Of a DNA stretch of 64,000 nucleotides, positions 35,396 through 46,204 are shown one piece after another. The notes beneath the pieces were generated by a model. The model worked only from the letters and a program-made list of their open reading frames with translations, was not told the DNA's origin and did no database searches. The stretch is taken from the NCBI GenBank assembly GCA_037577475.1, contig CM075185.1, forward strand, positions 31,488,374 to 31,552,373, written 5' to 3'. Numbering within the stretch: the stretch's first letter is position 1; each line of letters begins with the position of its first letter. A program made the position numbers and the translations under genes. The DNA is from Chaunax sp. Z400. Lineage: Eukaryota; Chordata; Actinopteri; Lophiiformes; Chaunacidae.

Positions 35396-38355
35396 CACTT
35401 ACACACAGGTCTTATGTTTTTTGTTTTTATTATTTATGTTGTTTTTATCTTGACTGATTCCACTGTTCTGATGTTTTCGGTTATTTTAGATTGTCTGTGT
35501 GTGTTTTATTTTATTCTGGACAGTACTTTGTAATTGTGTTTTAAACAAATGCTATACAAATACAATTTTCTTCTTCTTCTTCTTCTTCTTCTTCTTATTA
35601 TTATCATTATTTCTTTAACTACTGAAATTACTTGCACACCAGGCCTTTGTTATTGCCCATTTGAATGTACCATAAACTGATGCTAACATTGTTTTATTCC
35701 CTTAACGGTGCTGATTTCTACAGCGTTTCTTTATCTCTCTCATTACTTCTGTGTCCAAGCAGACATGTTTTGAATTCTTGGTCGTTTGCCCTTGAGAAAT
35801 AGTGCAGTAGTTATTTTATTGTTTATTATCATTCACCCTCTTCATCTGTGGGCGAGGATGACGACTTATTTAATTTGTTATCCTGCCATTGTAAGTCTGA
35901 AATTCTTATCATGGGTGATATGAACATTAACAGGTTTAAATAACTGATAGTATAAAACATTTCTGCACTGAATTCAATCTCAGGCACCTTCACCTTCACC
36001 CGATCCAGAATATACAGGACAGGTCACTCTCTTGAATTTAACTACTAGTCCTCAGCATTATAAATCTAGCTTTGGTTTCCTCTTAACATCAATACAATAT
36101 CAACTAAAGATGAAGAAGTACACCATTATCTCTATCTGTACTCTTAAACTGGAGGCTGGTGCTGCTTAAACCAGAACTCAGAAAGTTTTTAATTTAAGAG
36201 AGAAATTGATGTGTTGATCAATTAGGGTAAGATAATTTAGCTATTTTGCTATATTTCTAATTTATTAGAAAATGATTTACACAAAATTGAGCTTCCGATC
36301 GATGCTGTAATCACAAGAGAGAGAGAACTAATTAGAGTCAGTCATGTAATGAGGACTTTCCTTCATCACAATCACACTTATTGACACATTATACTTGGAT
36401 GACACCATGGTGGTTTGAGGTGTTTTAATATTTGGTCTATGGTGAAAACTATGATGAATTCATTGTAAATGGATTTAAATGAAAGGTGAACACAGTCTTT
36501 ATAGAAATCATTCAAACAAACCACCAGTGAAATCTGAAGGTTAACATTTGATCTCCAAAGGACAGAAACATGTGATCAGGGTGGAGCTGGATCATCCTCC
36601 TCAGCTCATATTAACCATCTGTAAGGCTGCTTTGTTTCCTCATTCGTTATTGATATGTGCATCAGTCTCAATCTGCTGGCTTTATATGTTATTTGGGTCC
36701 TTTTTCCATCTTTTTTCCTCCATTCTCTTAGGTGCAGAGATGTTTTCGCCCTTGAGAACCCAGTGAGTTTACAAATCCATTTTCATCATGTGGACACGCA
36801 AAACAACAGAACCAATACCCAGAGGGACTCGCTCTAACTGACTTTACATTCATCGTACCAGGCAAACCTGTATGTCTTCATATAATATGCATGATATCCT
36901 GCAGCATGCATACTGCCTGCTTGCCAGTACTGATGGACTTTTCATTTTCTGATCTTTGTTTCCAGAGTACCTGAAGCAGTATGTTAGTGTGACCCCCAGT
37001 GTAAGGGTGTCAAATAAAAGTGGTCTAGATGATGCATGGAGCACATTCCATGTCCTTGATCAATATTATATAGGCTGCCTGTGAGAGGATCTGAGGTGAT
37101 TCAAAGGAGACATTTTGATCTGTATGAAACTTTAATTATTTGTTATTATTTTCTTCAGGATTTGAAGAAAAATATCTTTTTTAACACTCTGGGTCTTTTC
37201 AGAGTGGCTATCCATCCAGTTATATTTTAATCACCAGCCTCAGTGCTGAGATCCAAGCAGTGACATCGGTTTGCTCGGTTGGTATGGTGAAAGTATTTAC
37301 TATATTTACTATATGTAGTGAACAGCTCGTGAATAAAAGTGGGGACTCCTTTGACAAGTTCAGTGAATTGTGAATAAACAGGCCAATCATATTACCTGCT
37401 GTATTTCCTCCTCTGTAGGCACTATGCTAGTTAACAATGGTGTCGATCTCACTTTATGCCCCTGTCCCACTAATGCCCTGTGTCAGTGTATCACTGTATC
37501 CCCATTTTACTCATTTCTGTCCACTCTTAGAGACATCAGGCCAGGTTTGTCTTCTGCTGCATTCACAACAAACGCGACGCAAATTTTTCGTGCGGTGTGA
37601 ATACATACAAAGTCAATGGAAAGGCACGAGTAGGCGTGAGTAGATGCAAATTCATTCCGGGCGATGCGCATGATGCCAATGAAGCAAGATTTGATCAAGT
37701 TGAAAAATTTCAACTCAGGCATGAAATTCATGTGACACTGTGACACGAAAGCCTATCAGTGTTGAGATCCTCTACACATCTGGATATCAGTAGAAGTTAA
37801 TGCTGAAGTGACAAGACAAGCTAATCGTAGCTGTATGTTGACACCCACAGCTGTCTGTGTGCCTCCCGACAGTGTTGGGAACCCAGACATGTTTGGTTTT
37901 CCAACGTATGGGACTTCCACAACATACACAAGGCAGCTGTTGTCCTTACTACGGTCATGGCTGATGACTGGATACGATGGCGGATATGAACGGTGTTGAA
38001 ATCGGTCGTGTTACTCACTAACATGAGTAAACTCAAGTTATCCCACAGTGACATTAGCACTAGTAAAGTGAGTAAACGTTGTTGGTAACTTTTTCGAGCG
38101 AGTGAAGCGAATGATCCCACGTTGACAGTCACACGAATACAGTGAGTAGAGTAGAGTAGCATTACTGATCTCATCATCTATTGAATCTGCTGGATTTTCA
38201 CTGAAAACCATCTTTGTGTTATCATTACTAGCTAGTTTTCTCTCTCTCCGCTGTCTCTCTTTAGCAGCGGCGGTTTGTCAATGTGAGGCTCTGGGGCCCA
38301 GAAAACCTACTGAAACACATGAATCATAACTTAATTAGATAATGCACAATAATTA
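35396..38355. other. Non-coding DNA, with a (CTT)n tract
   Basis: A (TTC)n tract lies at 35569-35596. The stretch at 37553-37620, with GCATTCACAACAAACGCGAC, resembles the ends of some fish hAT/Harbinger-like non-autonomous elements, but I could not find the other end. No gene is supported. Confidence 0.35.
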
Positions 38356-38359
38356 TTAA
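38356..38359. other. TTAA target site, left
   Basis: TTAA directly before CCCTTGTGTTGTG. piggyBac-type transposons insert at and duplicate TTAA. The right side reads GGTTGG, so the second copy has been lost or mutated. Confidence 0.45.
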
Positions 38360-39066
38360 CCCTTGTGTTGTGTTCTGGTCAAATCTGACTGATTAAAAAC
38401 TTTTCTCTCTAAAAAATGTAATTCATTTCATCTGTTTGTTATAAGGTTCTATGACTTTGTTCACACATGGCATCTGAACACACAAAATACATTTTGAGAA
38501 TTTTAATTGGGTTGGTAAATTTGGGTGTTTTATTGAACTTGTGTACACTCTAGGTGTTTCTGGTCAAAAATGACCGGTCATTAGAAACGCCCCTTTTTGG
38601 CTTCCATGGCAACCCCCATAGGAACCTATCAGCAATAGAATTTTTACCCCATGGGAACTACACCTGTTGGCAATTGTCATAAACATTAATAGTGTTTCAA
38701 TTATATCTACAACTTTCTCTCAGCTCTGGTATAAGAAGCTTTTTTGAGGCCTTGTTCTCAGTTCATTCTGTAGCAGCATGATGGAAAAGACATATGAGCT
38801 CAGGTCAATGAGGCCTACAGGACATAAATAACAAATGGAAGTTCAAAAATCGTAAAGTTTACAAGAACTTGAGTTGATAAAACAATGAAACACAACATTA
38901 GATGATAATATATGTGCAAAGTAATGTGCTCTCATATTATTTATATTAAGTTGTTATTTTATTTCATTAAGTCTTTTATTTTGTAATTATTTGAAATAAA
39001 AGTGATGCGTCCTGTTTTATTTGACATACGTTCCTGACTGTCGTAAAATGTTGGGGGGGGGCTTTA

Positions 39067-39213
39067 CGTTAGGTTCACTCTGGTTTACGGTGTTTTTAGC
39101 AGAGCGGTAAAAATAAATGCTTGTGATATAGTAGCTGATGTGTGTTCCAGCACTATGAACACTAATAAAAGTTTGGTATCAGACGATATATAGAGTGTGA
39201 TCCTTCCTCAACA
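39067..39213 (+). repeat. Copia 5' LTR
   Basis: A 147 bp terminal repeat matching 42619-42766. It begins CGTTAGG (TG in the 3' copy), contains AATAAAAGTTTGGTATC, and ends CTTCCTCAACA. The next bases are TGGCTGATG, consistent with a primer-binding site starting TGG. A G9 tract at about 39051-39060 lies just upstream. Confidence 0.75.
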
Positions 39214-39990
39214 TGGCTGATGAAGCAGCAAACCCAAGAGGTTATGGGCTCAGGCGCGACACAGGAGGAAGATGGCAATGGTTAGTTTTCGAAGGAGATA
39301 AAAACCACTACCATCTTTGGGAAGTAAAGTTCCTGAGAATATTAGCCTTAAAGGACACGATATTATCCACCAATGAACCAGACCCAGAAAAGAATGCAGA
39401 TTGCTACACAGAGCTAATTCAGTTCCTCGATGACAAAAGCCTGTCATTGGTGATGAGAGACGCGACATGATGGCAGACAGTCTCTTAAGATACTAGGGGA
39501 TCATTACGCCAGCCCAGAATTATTGCTCTGTATACAGAACTTACTTCCTTAAAGAAGGAGCCTGAAGAGACTGTGAGTGACTATGTCATCTGAACCGAAA
39601 AAGCAGTGACGTCCTTAAAAAATGCAAAGGAGGCAATTAGTGATGGGCTGATAATAGCTATGATTCTGAAAGGCCTTCCAGAAACATACAAGTCATTCGC
39701 CATTCATACAACACAGAGCAGAGAAGAATTAACGTTCACACAGTTCAGAAGGAATCTGCGGACCTATGAATAGACAGAAAACCAAAAGTGGACACTGTGA
39801 TGAAAGTGGACATGTCATCAATTACCTGTTATGGATGCGGGAACCGAGATCATATTGTGAGAGATTGTCGCCAAAAAGTGATGTAGGTACCATAGAAGCT
39901 CAACACACAGTGATGAGACATGCAGGAGAAAAACCAAACAAAAAGATGACGTCAAACAAACAGCAGAAAGACAAGACGAACAAGTGAGAC
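39213..39990 (+). pseudogene. Copia gag remnant
   Basis: The first frame (39213-39470, 85 codons) starts at the LTR edge and has the Copia gag-type N-terminus: a WLVFEGDKNHYHLWEVKF motif around residues 23-40 (the W..W...F..L module). It continues in other frames to about 39990. A zinc knuckle of the form C-X2-C-X4-H-X4-C is at 39827-39868. Gag forms the particle that packages the element's RNA. At least three frame changes or stops are present. Confidence 0.75.
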
Positions 39991-40051
39991 AGAACAAACC
40001 TTTGCACTCAAGGTCAGTCAGTGATTTATTCATGACAGAATAAAGGGAAAA

Positions 40052-40383
40052 GGACTAATGGTAGATTGTGGAGCCACATCACACATCATGACAAAGAGAA
40101 ATAAATTCACAAGAATTAATGAGTCCTTCAACCTGAGGAAACACTACATGGAGCTAGCTGATGGAACCAGAATGAACAACGTGGCATTAAATCGAGGTGA
40201 TGCAGAGGAGTGTCTGCTAGATTCAGAAGGAAAACATGTCAAGGTCCCAATGAAAAAGGCCTTATTCATACCAACATATCCTCAGAGCATTGTCTCTGTC
40301 AAAGCGGCCACAGCTGACAGAAGCAAAGGGATCTTCGAAGAGGGACGAAACGTAAAGGGTTTACGGGTAACACAAAGCTAGAC
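40052..40383 (+). pseudogene. Copia protease and start of integrase, remnant
   Basis: The frame 40058-40381 begins VDCGATSHIM, the Copia-type D-(S/C/T)-G-(A/C)-(S/T) active-site motif of the aspartic protease, which processes the polyprotein. It continues with ELADGTRMNN and FIPTYPQSIVSVKAA, both typical of the region between protease and integrase. It stops at 40383. Confidence 0.75.
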
Positions 40384-41182
40384 TGCAGTGTCTGCACAGA
40401 AGGAAAACTCACTAACAACAGGAAAACATACTGACTTAGCAGATCCCATTGAACCGAACAGTCGAGATGGATCAGATCAGGTAACAGCACAGGATACACA
40501 AGAAATGCTTTCCAATCACTCTTAAGAGATAGAGTAATAAGACACGAGACATCATCCCCATACTCGCCCCATCAAAATGGGACAGCTGAGAGACAATGGA
40601 TGACCCTTTTTGAAATGGCAAGGTGTCTCTTATTAGAGGAGGGATTACCAAAGGTACTATGGGCCATGCTGTCCAAAATGCTGCTCATATTCGTAACAGA
40701 TGTTACGACAGGAGCAAAAATACCCCATACTTCATGCTAACTGGGAAAAGATCTCTCAAAAATGTGGGTATTCAGATCAGATTGTTACACATACATACAT
40801 ACATACATTCTTACAGTAGAAACAGCCCAGCATACCTGGTCTATAACCCACATACAGAGGAGGTGTCCAAACACAGACTGGTGAAATTCATTAGAAAGAA
40901 CAGCGTCGAACAACAAACACAAACTGATGAATATAACCTAGAAAACCAGGGATATGAAAACAGAAAAACTGGTAAAGAAAACAATGCCAATGTTCCACAG
41001 AGAGAGGATAGTACAGAAAATGAGATATTATGTGAGAGAGAAGAAGAAAAAGAAAACACAGATGTGTTACAACCTGATGAAACCACAGAAGATGAAATCC
41101 CAGACGAGAATAAAAAGTATTGTCGAAGCCATCGTTATCCAAAAAGAGAAAAGGGACCCCCAAAATATCTAGAGGATTAAAT
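40384..41182 (+). pseudogene. Copia integrase remnant with internal deletion
   Basis: A short DLADPIEPNSRDG segment (about 40434-40472) fits the start of the integrase core. The next recognisable part is YSPHQNGTAER (about 40560-40592), which belongs well downstream, then LWAMLSKML and RNRCYD. The segment between, which should hold the first catalytic aspartates, is missing, as is the zinc-binding region upstream. A (CATA)n insertion at about 40791-40808 breaks the frame. The 40623-41180 frame then runs through an acidic linker (EEEKENTDVLQPDETTEDEI). Confidence 0.7.
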
Positions 41183-42000
41183 ACTAGACCGTAAAGATAA
41201 TGATGCATCTCTTACAACTGTCAATTATTGTTACAGGGCAGTATGTGGAATCCCACAAACATACAGTGAGGCTATGAGGTCACTCGAAGTGTCCCAATGG
41301 ACACAGGCAATGAGAGAAGAGGTCGAGTCACTTAAAGAAATTGACACATTTGAACTATTCTCTTTACCTGAAGGCAAAAACACAGTAGGAGGGAAATGGG
41401 TCTATGCCCTTAAACAAAAAGCAAAAAAAGGAAAAATCTTAAAAGCCAGATATGTGGCTAAGGGATAAATCAAACAGAAGCCAGACACTACCAGGAAACG
41501 TCTACCCCAACAGCAAACATCAGATCAGTATGAGCATTGATGCAAGTAGCAGTCCAAAATGACCTCAGTGTACATCAGACGGATGTTAAGACGGCATATT
41601 TACATCCCCCAATAGATGAAGACATTTTCATGGAGCAACCAGAAGGTTTTGAAGAGATGTCAGAGGATGGAGAGACACTAGAGTACAAGAAATCCCTTCA
41701 TGGGTTCAAACAGAAATTGGTACAAACTTCTGAACGATCACCTAGAGCTAAACGGCTTTGTGAGAAATCAGTCAGATCACTGTGTGTACAGAAAACAGAC
41801 AGAAAATAACACAATCGTTGTGATCATCTGGGTGGATGATCTAACCATTGCAGCCAGCCATAATGACCTGCTCAACAGATTTAATGATACCATGAAAAAC
41901 TAATTACACATGAAAGATCTGGGAAAAATATCATGGCCATCCAGTTTGAATAAAAGGGGGAGGAAATCAAAATGAACCAGAAACAGTATATCGTAAAAAT
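41183..42000 (+). pseudogene. Copia reverse transcriptase remnant
   Basis: The segment 41274-41468 has WTQAMREEVESLKEIDTFEL and GGKWVYALKQK, the classical start of the Copia RT domain. A stop follows KARYVAKG. The frame 41537-41809 continues with VHQTDVKTAYLHPPIDEDIF and SLHGFKQ. The catalytic box is WVDDL (41829-41843; YVDD in most relatives), in a different frame from the preceding part. The enzyme makes cDNA from element RNA. Stops and shifts show it is inactive. Confidence 0.8.
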
Positions 42001-42600
42001 CCTGGAAAGGTTTGGGATGTCAGAGTGTAAACCCAGATCTACACCATGCAAGCAAAAATTGGAGGATAACACAAATAAGGAAGGCAACAAAAATGAGAAT
42101 GTTGATCCCAGTAGGTATCGTGAGATCATAGGCAGTTTGATTTATGCCATGACTTGCACCAGACCAGATATCAGTTGGATGGTTAGTAAACTGTCTCAAA
42201 CACTGGCAAAGCAGAGGACTTGGTGGCTGCTAAACATGTTTTGAGACACCTCACAGGTATAAGTGATCATGAATTGAGTTTCAAGAAAAGTGAAGAAGAT
42301 CTCTTCTTCATCTTCACTCTGGATATTGTTTCAGCCTTACAACACAAGGCCCTGCAATTTCCTGGAAGTCTTAAGAAACAGCCGACAGTGGCTCTGTCAA
42401 CTTGCGAGGCTGAATACATTCTAGCAACCACTACCCATTAAAGCATGTATTTACCCCAGCTATTAAATGGCACGGGTAGTAGAGGGTACAGTGGCACAAA
42501 GATCCACGGAGACAATCAGGGGGCCTTTGCACCAAGAACCCAGTGAACACACAGAGGTCCAAATAAATATATCACTTCATCCATGAAACACTCAGCAAGG
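41972..42600 (+). pseudogene. Copia RT C-terminus and RNase H remnant
   Basis: The frame 41972-42244 encodes KQYIVKILERFGMSECKP, then STPCKQKL, REIIGSLIYAMTCTRPDI and VSKLSQTL. From 42220 another frame gives VAAKHVLRHLTG and later TVALSTCEAEYI, the RNase H element with a conserved Glu. Sequence to about 42600 fits the end of RNase H. RNase H degrades the RNA strand during cDNA synthesis. Confidence 0.8.
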
Positions 42601-42618
42601 GTAAAATAGAGACCTTTA

Positions 42619-42766
42619 TGTTAGGTTCACTCTGTTTTACGGTGTTTTGAGCAGAGTGGGAAAAAGACATGCTTGTAATATAGTAGCTGATGTGTGTTCC
42701 AGCGCTATGAACACTTAATAAAAGTTAAGTATCAGACGATATAGTCAGTGTGATCCTTCCTCAACA
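42619..42766 (+). repeat. Copia 3' LTR
   Basis: A 148 bp repeat starting TGTTAGGTTCACTC and ending CTCAACA, matching 39067-39213 with several substitutions and small indels. A purine-rich AAGGGTAAAATAGAGA tract precedes it, a plausible polypurine tract. The match to the 5' side does not stop at the LTR end but goes on for 24 bp (see findings). Confidence 0.75.
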
Positions 42767-42896
42767 TGGCTGACAAAGCAGCAAACCCAACAATATGTAT
42801 AATTATGGATTTATAATCAGCTAGAATGGAGCGGCCATTTTTGGCCGGGAACACCAAACTAGTTAATTAACAGGGAACAAACACAACAGGAGGGTT

Positions 42897-44617
42897 GGAT
42901 AAAAAAATGTTTACTTATACAATGCACATGGTATTCTACCAGCATTCAGCTGCTCAGACGAGAGTCCTTCGAAGGACTCAGGCTACGAAGGTGGACCGAA
43001 GGCCAGGCTCCATTGAACACAGTTAAATGAGACGCTCTGGTCTATGGAGAATTTCACCAGCTCTCCCTGGTTTTGCACAAGCGTCACAAAGTGCTGCGCC
43101 TGTCGCCTAGCGACAGTGACAGCTGAAGTTGATTAGTTAATGAGTAGTGGTGGTAATAAAAGCTGTGTAATAGAAGTAGTCAGAGTAAAAGCCATGGCAC
43201 ACTAAATTAAATAAAACCACTTCAGTCGATGGTGGTAAAAGCTGTAGTGAAGGTCGTACTAGTAATTAAAAGAATTGCATTAGAGAAAGCAGTCAGAAAT
43301 TTTAAATTAAAATTCTTGTGTTTATCCTATTATTTTCTTAAGAACTTCAGTGCTTCACCTTCACTCCTCAGCCGCTGGGGGGGGGCACATTATGTCGGTG
43401 TTTTGGGAAGAAAAATCTGAACCGATGTACAGTGAATCCTTGGATCGGGTGGACCCTGCTAAGAATAAGTAGTTATAGACAATGGATGGATGGATGCTTT
43501 GTCTCAACTCAGTATGGTGACCATGAGAAAAGGAATCACTTACCTGATGAGTCTGAGTCCAGTTCCAGCACATAGCAATCAGAAAACTAAATGATAGGTT
43601 AGTGTGACATCGTCAGCACCGCTGTTAAGGCAAAAGAAGGTCCCAGCTTTACAGAAAAGAACTTTTTTATTCTTGTTTTTTCCATGTACTTTCCATGTAC
43701 ATGTACTACTTTTCCATGTATTGTTCCAAATAAAATAGTGGTGCAGATGATTGTCTATACTTGCAGCATAGCAATGTCAGTCAGTCAGCTGATCCAGATT
43801 TAAAGAACTGGATACTGGATGGATTTCCATGACGTTTGGGTTCACATATTTATAGTCCCAGGACGATGAAGCCTAATACCTTAATCCCCTGACTTCTCCT
43901 CCAGTTCCACCATGATGACATTTGGGATTTTTAGAAAAATGCCTTTATAGCTATTGGATGTCCCGATATAAACTCTTATACAGACATTCATGTTCCCAAC
44001 AGGAAGACCTGTGATAATTTTGGGCAACTTCACTTTTCATATTGTGCCATCATCGTGTTTTTATTTGACTTGGTTTGGACTTCAGAACTGATCAAATTCC
44101 CATCAGCCTCAGCTGTACTTTGAGTATACAGCACTAATTAACAAATGTTAGCATGTTAACTATAGCCTCACAGAGCTGCTAACGTGTCTAGTTTTGTAAA
44201 ACAAAGTAAAAGAAGATATTAACAGGGCCAGAGTTTTTTATTTCACTGTCATATACAGTACATGTACAAGTATATGACTCTGTTCACATTGTTTTTCTAT
44301 TTCCAGTGTCACGCCATGATTCTCCAGACATTCAGCTCACAATAAAAGTGCCTCATGCCGTTATGTTGGACACAGCATGACTCCGATTTTTCAGCCCATC
44401 CCTCACATTGTGACATGCCATAAGATTGCTGTTATCACACATCATTCCTGGGCCTTAATGTGTCGCCCCAGCACCTCCCACAGGCATTCAGTTTGATTTA
44501 AACCTGCTATTTGTTCAGGACAAAGCATGTGATCATCTCATTTAATTCCATGGGATGCTAATTTTTTTAATGAAAGAACTCTGCATCTATTTACATGTAA
44601 TTAGTAGGTAAAGACTT
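42897..44617. other. Non-coding DNA, no feature recognised
   Basis: No coding, transposon or tandem features seen. A G-rich run lies at about 43377-43385. Confidence 0.4.
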
Positions 44618-44677
44618 TTTCACAGCCTTTCTGCCACACAACATCCTCTTATGTTGTGTGGCAGAAAGGCTGTGAAA
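44618..44677. repeat. Perfect 27 bp hairpin, 6 nt loop
   Basis: TTTCACAGCCTTTCTGCCAC and the next seven bases (44618-44644) are exactly reverse-complemented at 44651-44677, separated by CCTCTT. There is no mismatch. A transcript would form a 27 bp stem. Confidence 0.9.
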
Positions 44678-45476
<799 letters not shown>

Positions 45477-46204
45477 ATTGACATGCATGATATGTGAGTG
45501 TGTGTATCTGAGTTTTAGCTACACACACAGCTTTGGGGGACACTGAATGTTGCAAACAGAGCATAGAGCATATTCACATTTTTATCCCATCATAAATGCA
45601 ATAAATGTGTTCAGACAGTAAATATCAGCTTTCAGGCAAAGAGGACAAGAAACCTTTAAACATTTAAAACATTTCTTTTCCTGGCAGCTATTACTCAGAA
45701 AAAAGATGAGATGAATGATGAACGGCCTCCACTCTGTCCCTCCCATCTTCTAAACTCCTGGGGCTTTATCCTCTCCCTGGTGTAATATATCAGTTTCTGA
45801 CCGATGCAGTTGTCATTTTCATGTCCAACACTCACATAGTTTAATTGCTTCAGTACCAAATGTACTTGCACCCGTCTGTGCTGTGAGTTTTGGTGTTAAC
45901 ATGAGGGGTGATCAGCAGCGATGTTGGAGCACTGCTATCTTGAGGCAGCAGAGAGCAACTGAACCTTTGACCAACAAAAACCTGGCCTAAAATCAGTGGT
46001 GCACAAATTAAAGATGCACCTACTGAGAACTGTTCATGACTTATGTACACAAGCTATGCACAGATCGGCTCTGACACCGTCTGCATCCACAGGTACATTT
46101 GATCCACCCCCCGCCCACCTGAACCAATTACCTTCTCAGATCTAGACCAACATGAATATTTCACTGCACCACTACTGAGGCCAGGGGATGGCTGCTTTAC
46201 TCCA
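45477..46204. other. Non-coding DNA, no feature recognised
   Basis: Spacer before the large minisatellite; nothing recognised. Confidence 0.4.

Larger units (their letters stand above)
39067..42766 (+). mobile_element. Ty1/copia-type LTR retrotransposon, decayed
   Basis: Order of parts on the plus strand: LTR, gag with a CCHC knuckle, protease, integrase remnant, reverse transcriptase, RNase H, LTR. Protease-integrase before RT is diagnostic of Copia (Pseudoviridae) and not Gypsy. The element is about 3.7 kb, short for Copia (usually about 5 kb), because a large part of integrase is deleted. All regions have stops or frameshifts. It lies inside the piggyBac-like element at 38360-42896. Confidence 0.85.
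38360..42896. mobile_element. piggyBac-like non-autonomous element, interrupted by Copia
   Basis: The left end CCCTTGTGTTGTGTTC and the right end GAACAAACACAACAGGAGGG (42877-42896) are imperfect inverted repeats next to TTAA. A second internal inverted pair supports the boundaries: GTGTTTCTGGTCAAAAATGA at 38554-38573 and its counterpart at about 42829-42853 around CCATTTTTGGCC. With the Copia insertion removed the element would be about 0.8 kb, with no transposase frame. Superfamily is inferred from termini and target only. Confidence 0.5.

Noticed and set aside
37553..38180. Non-autonomous hAT/Harbinger-like element suggested by GCATTCACAACAAACGCGAC
   Set aside because: Only one end is recognisable; I could not find an inverted partner or target duplication.
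44618..44677. MicroRNA gene
   Set aside because: The stem is perfect and the loop only 6 nt, unlike typical vertebrate precursors; kept as a hairpin finding only.
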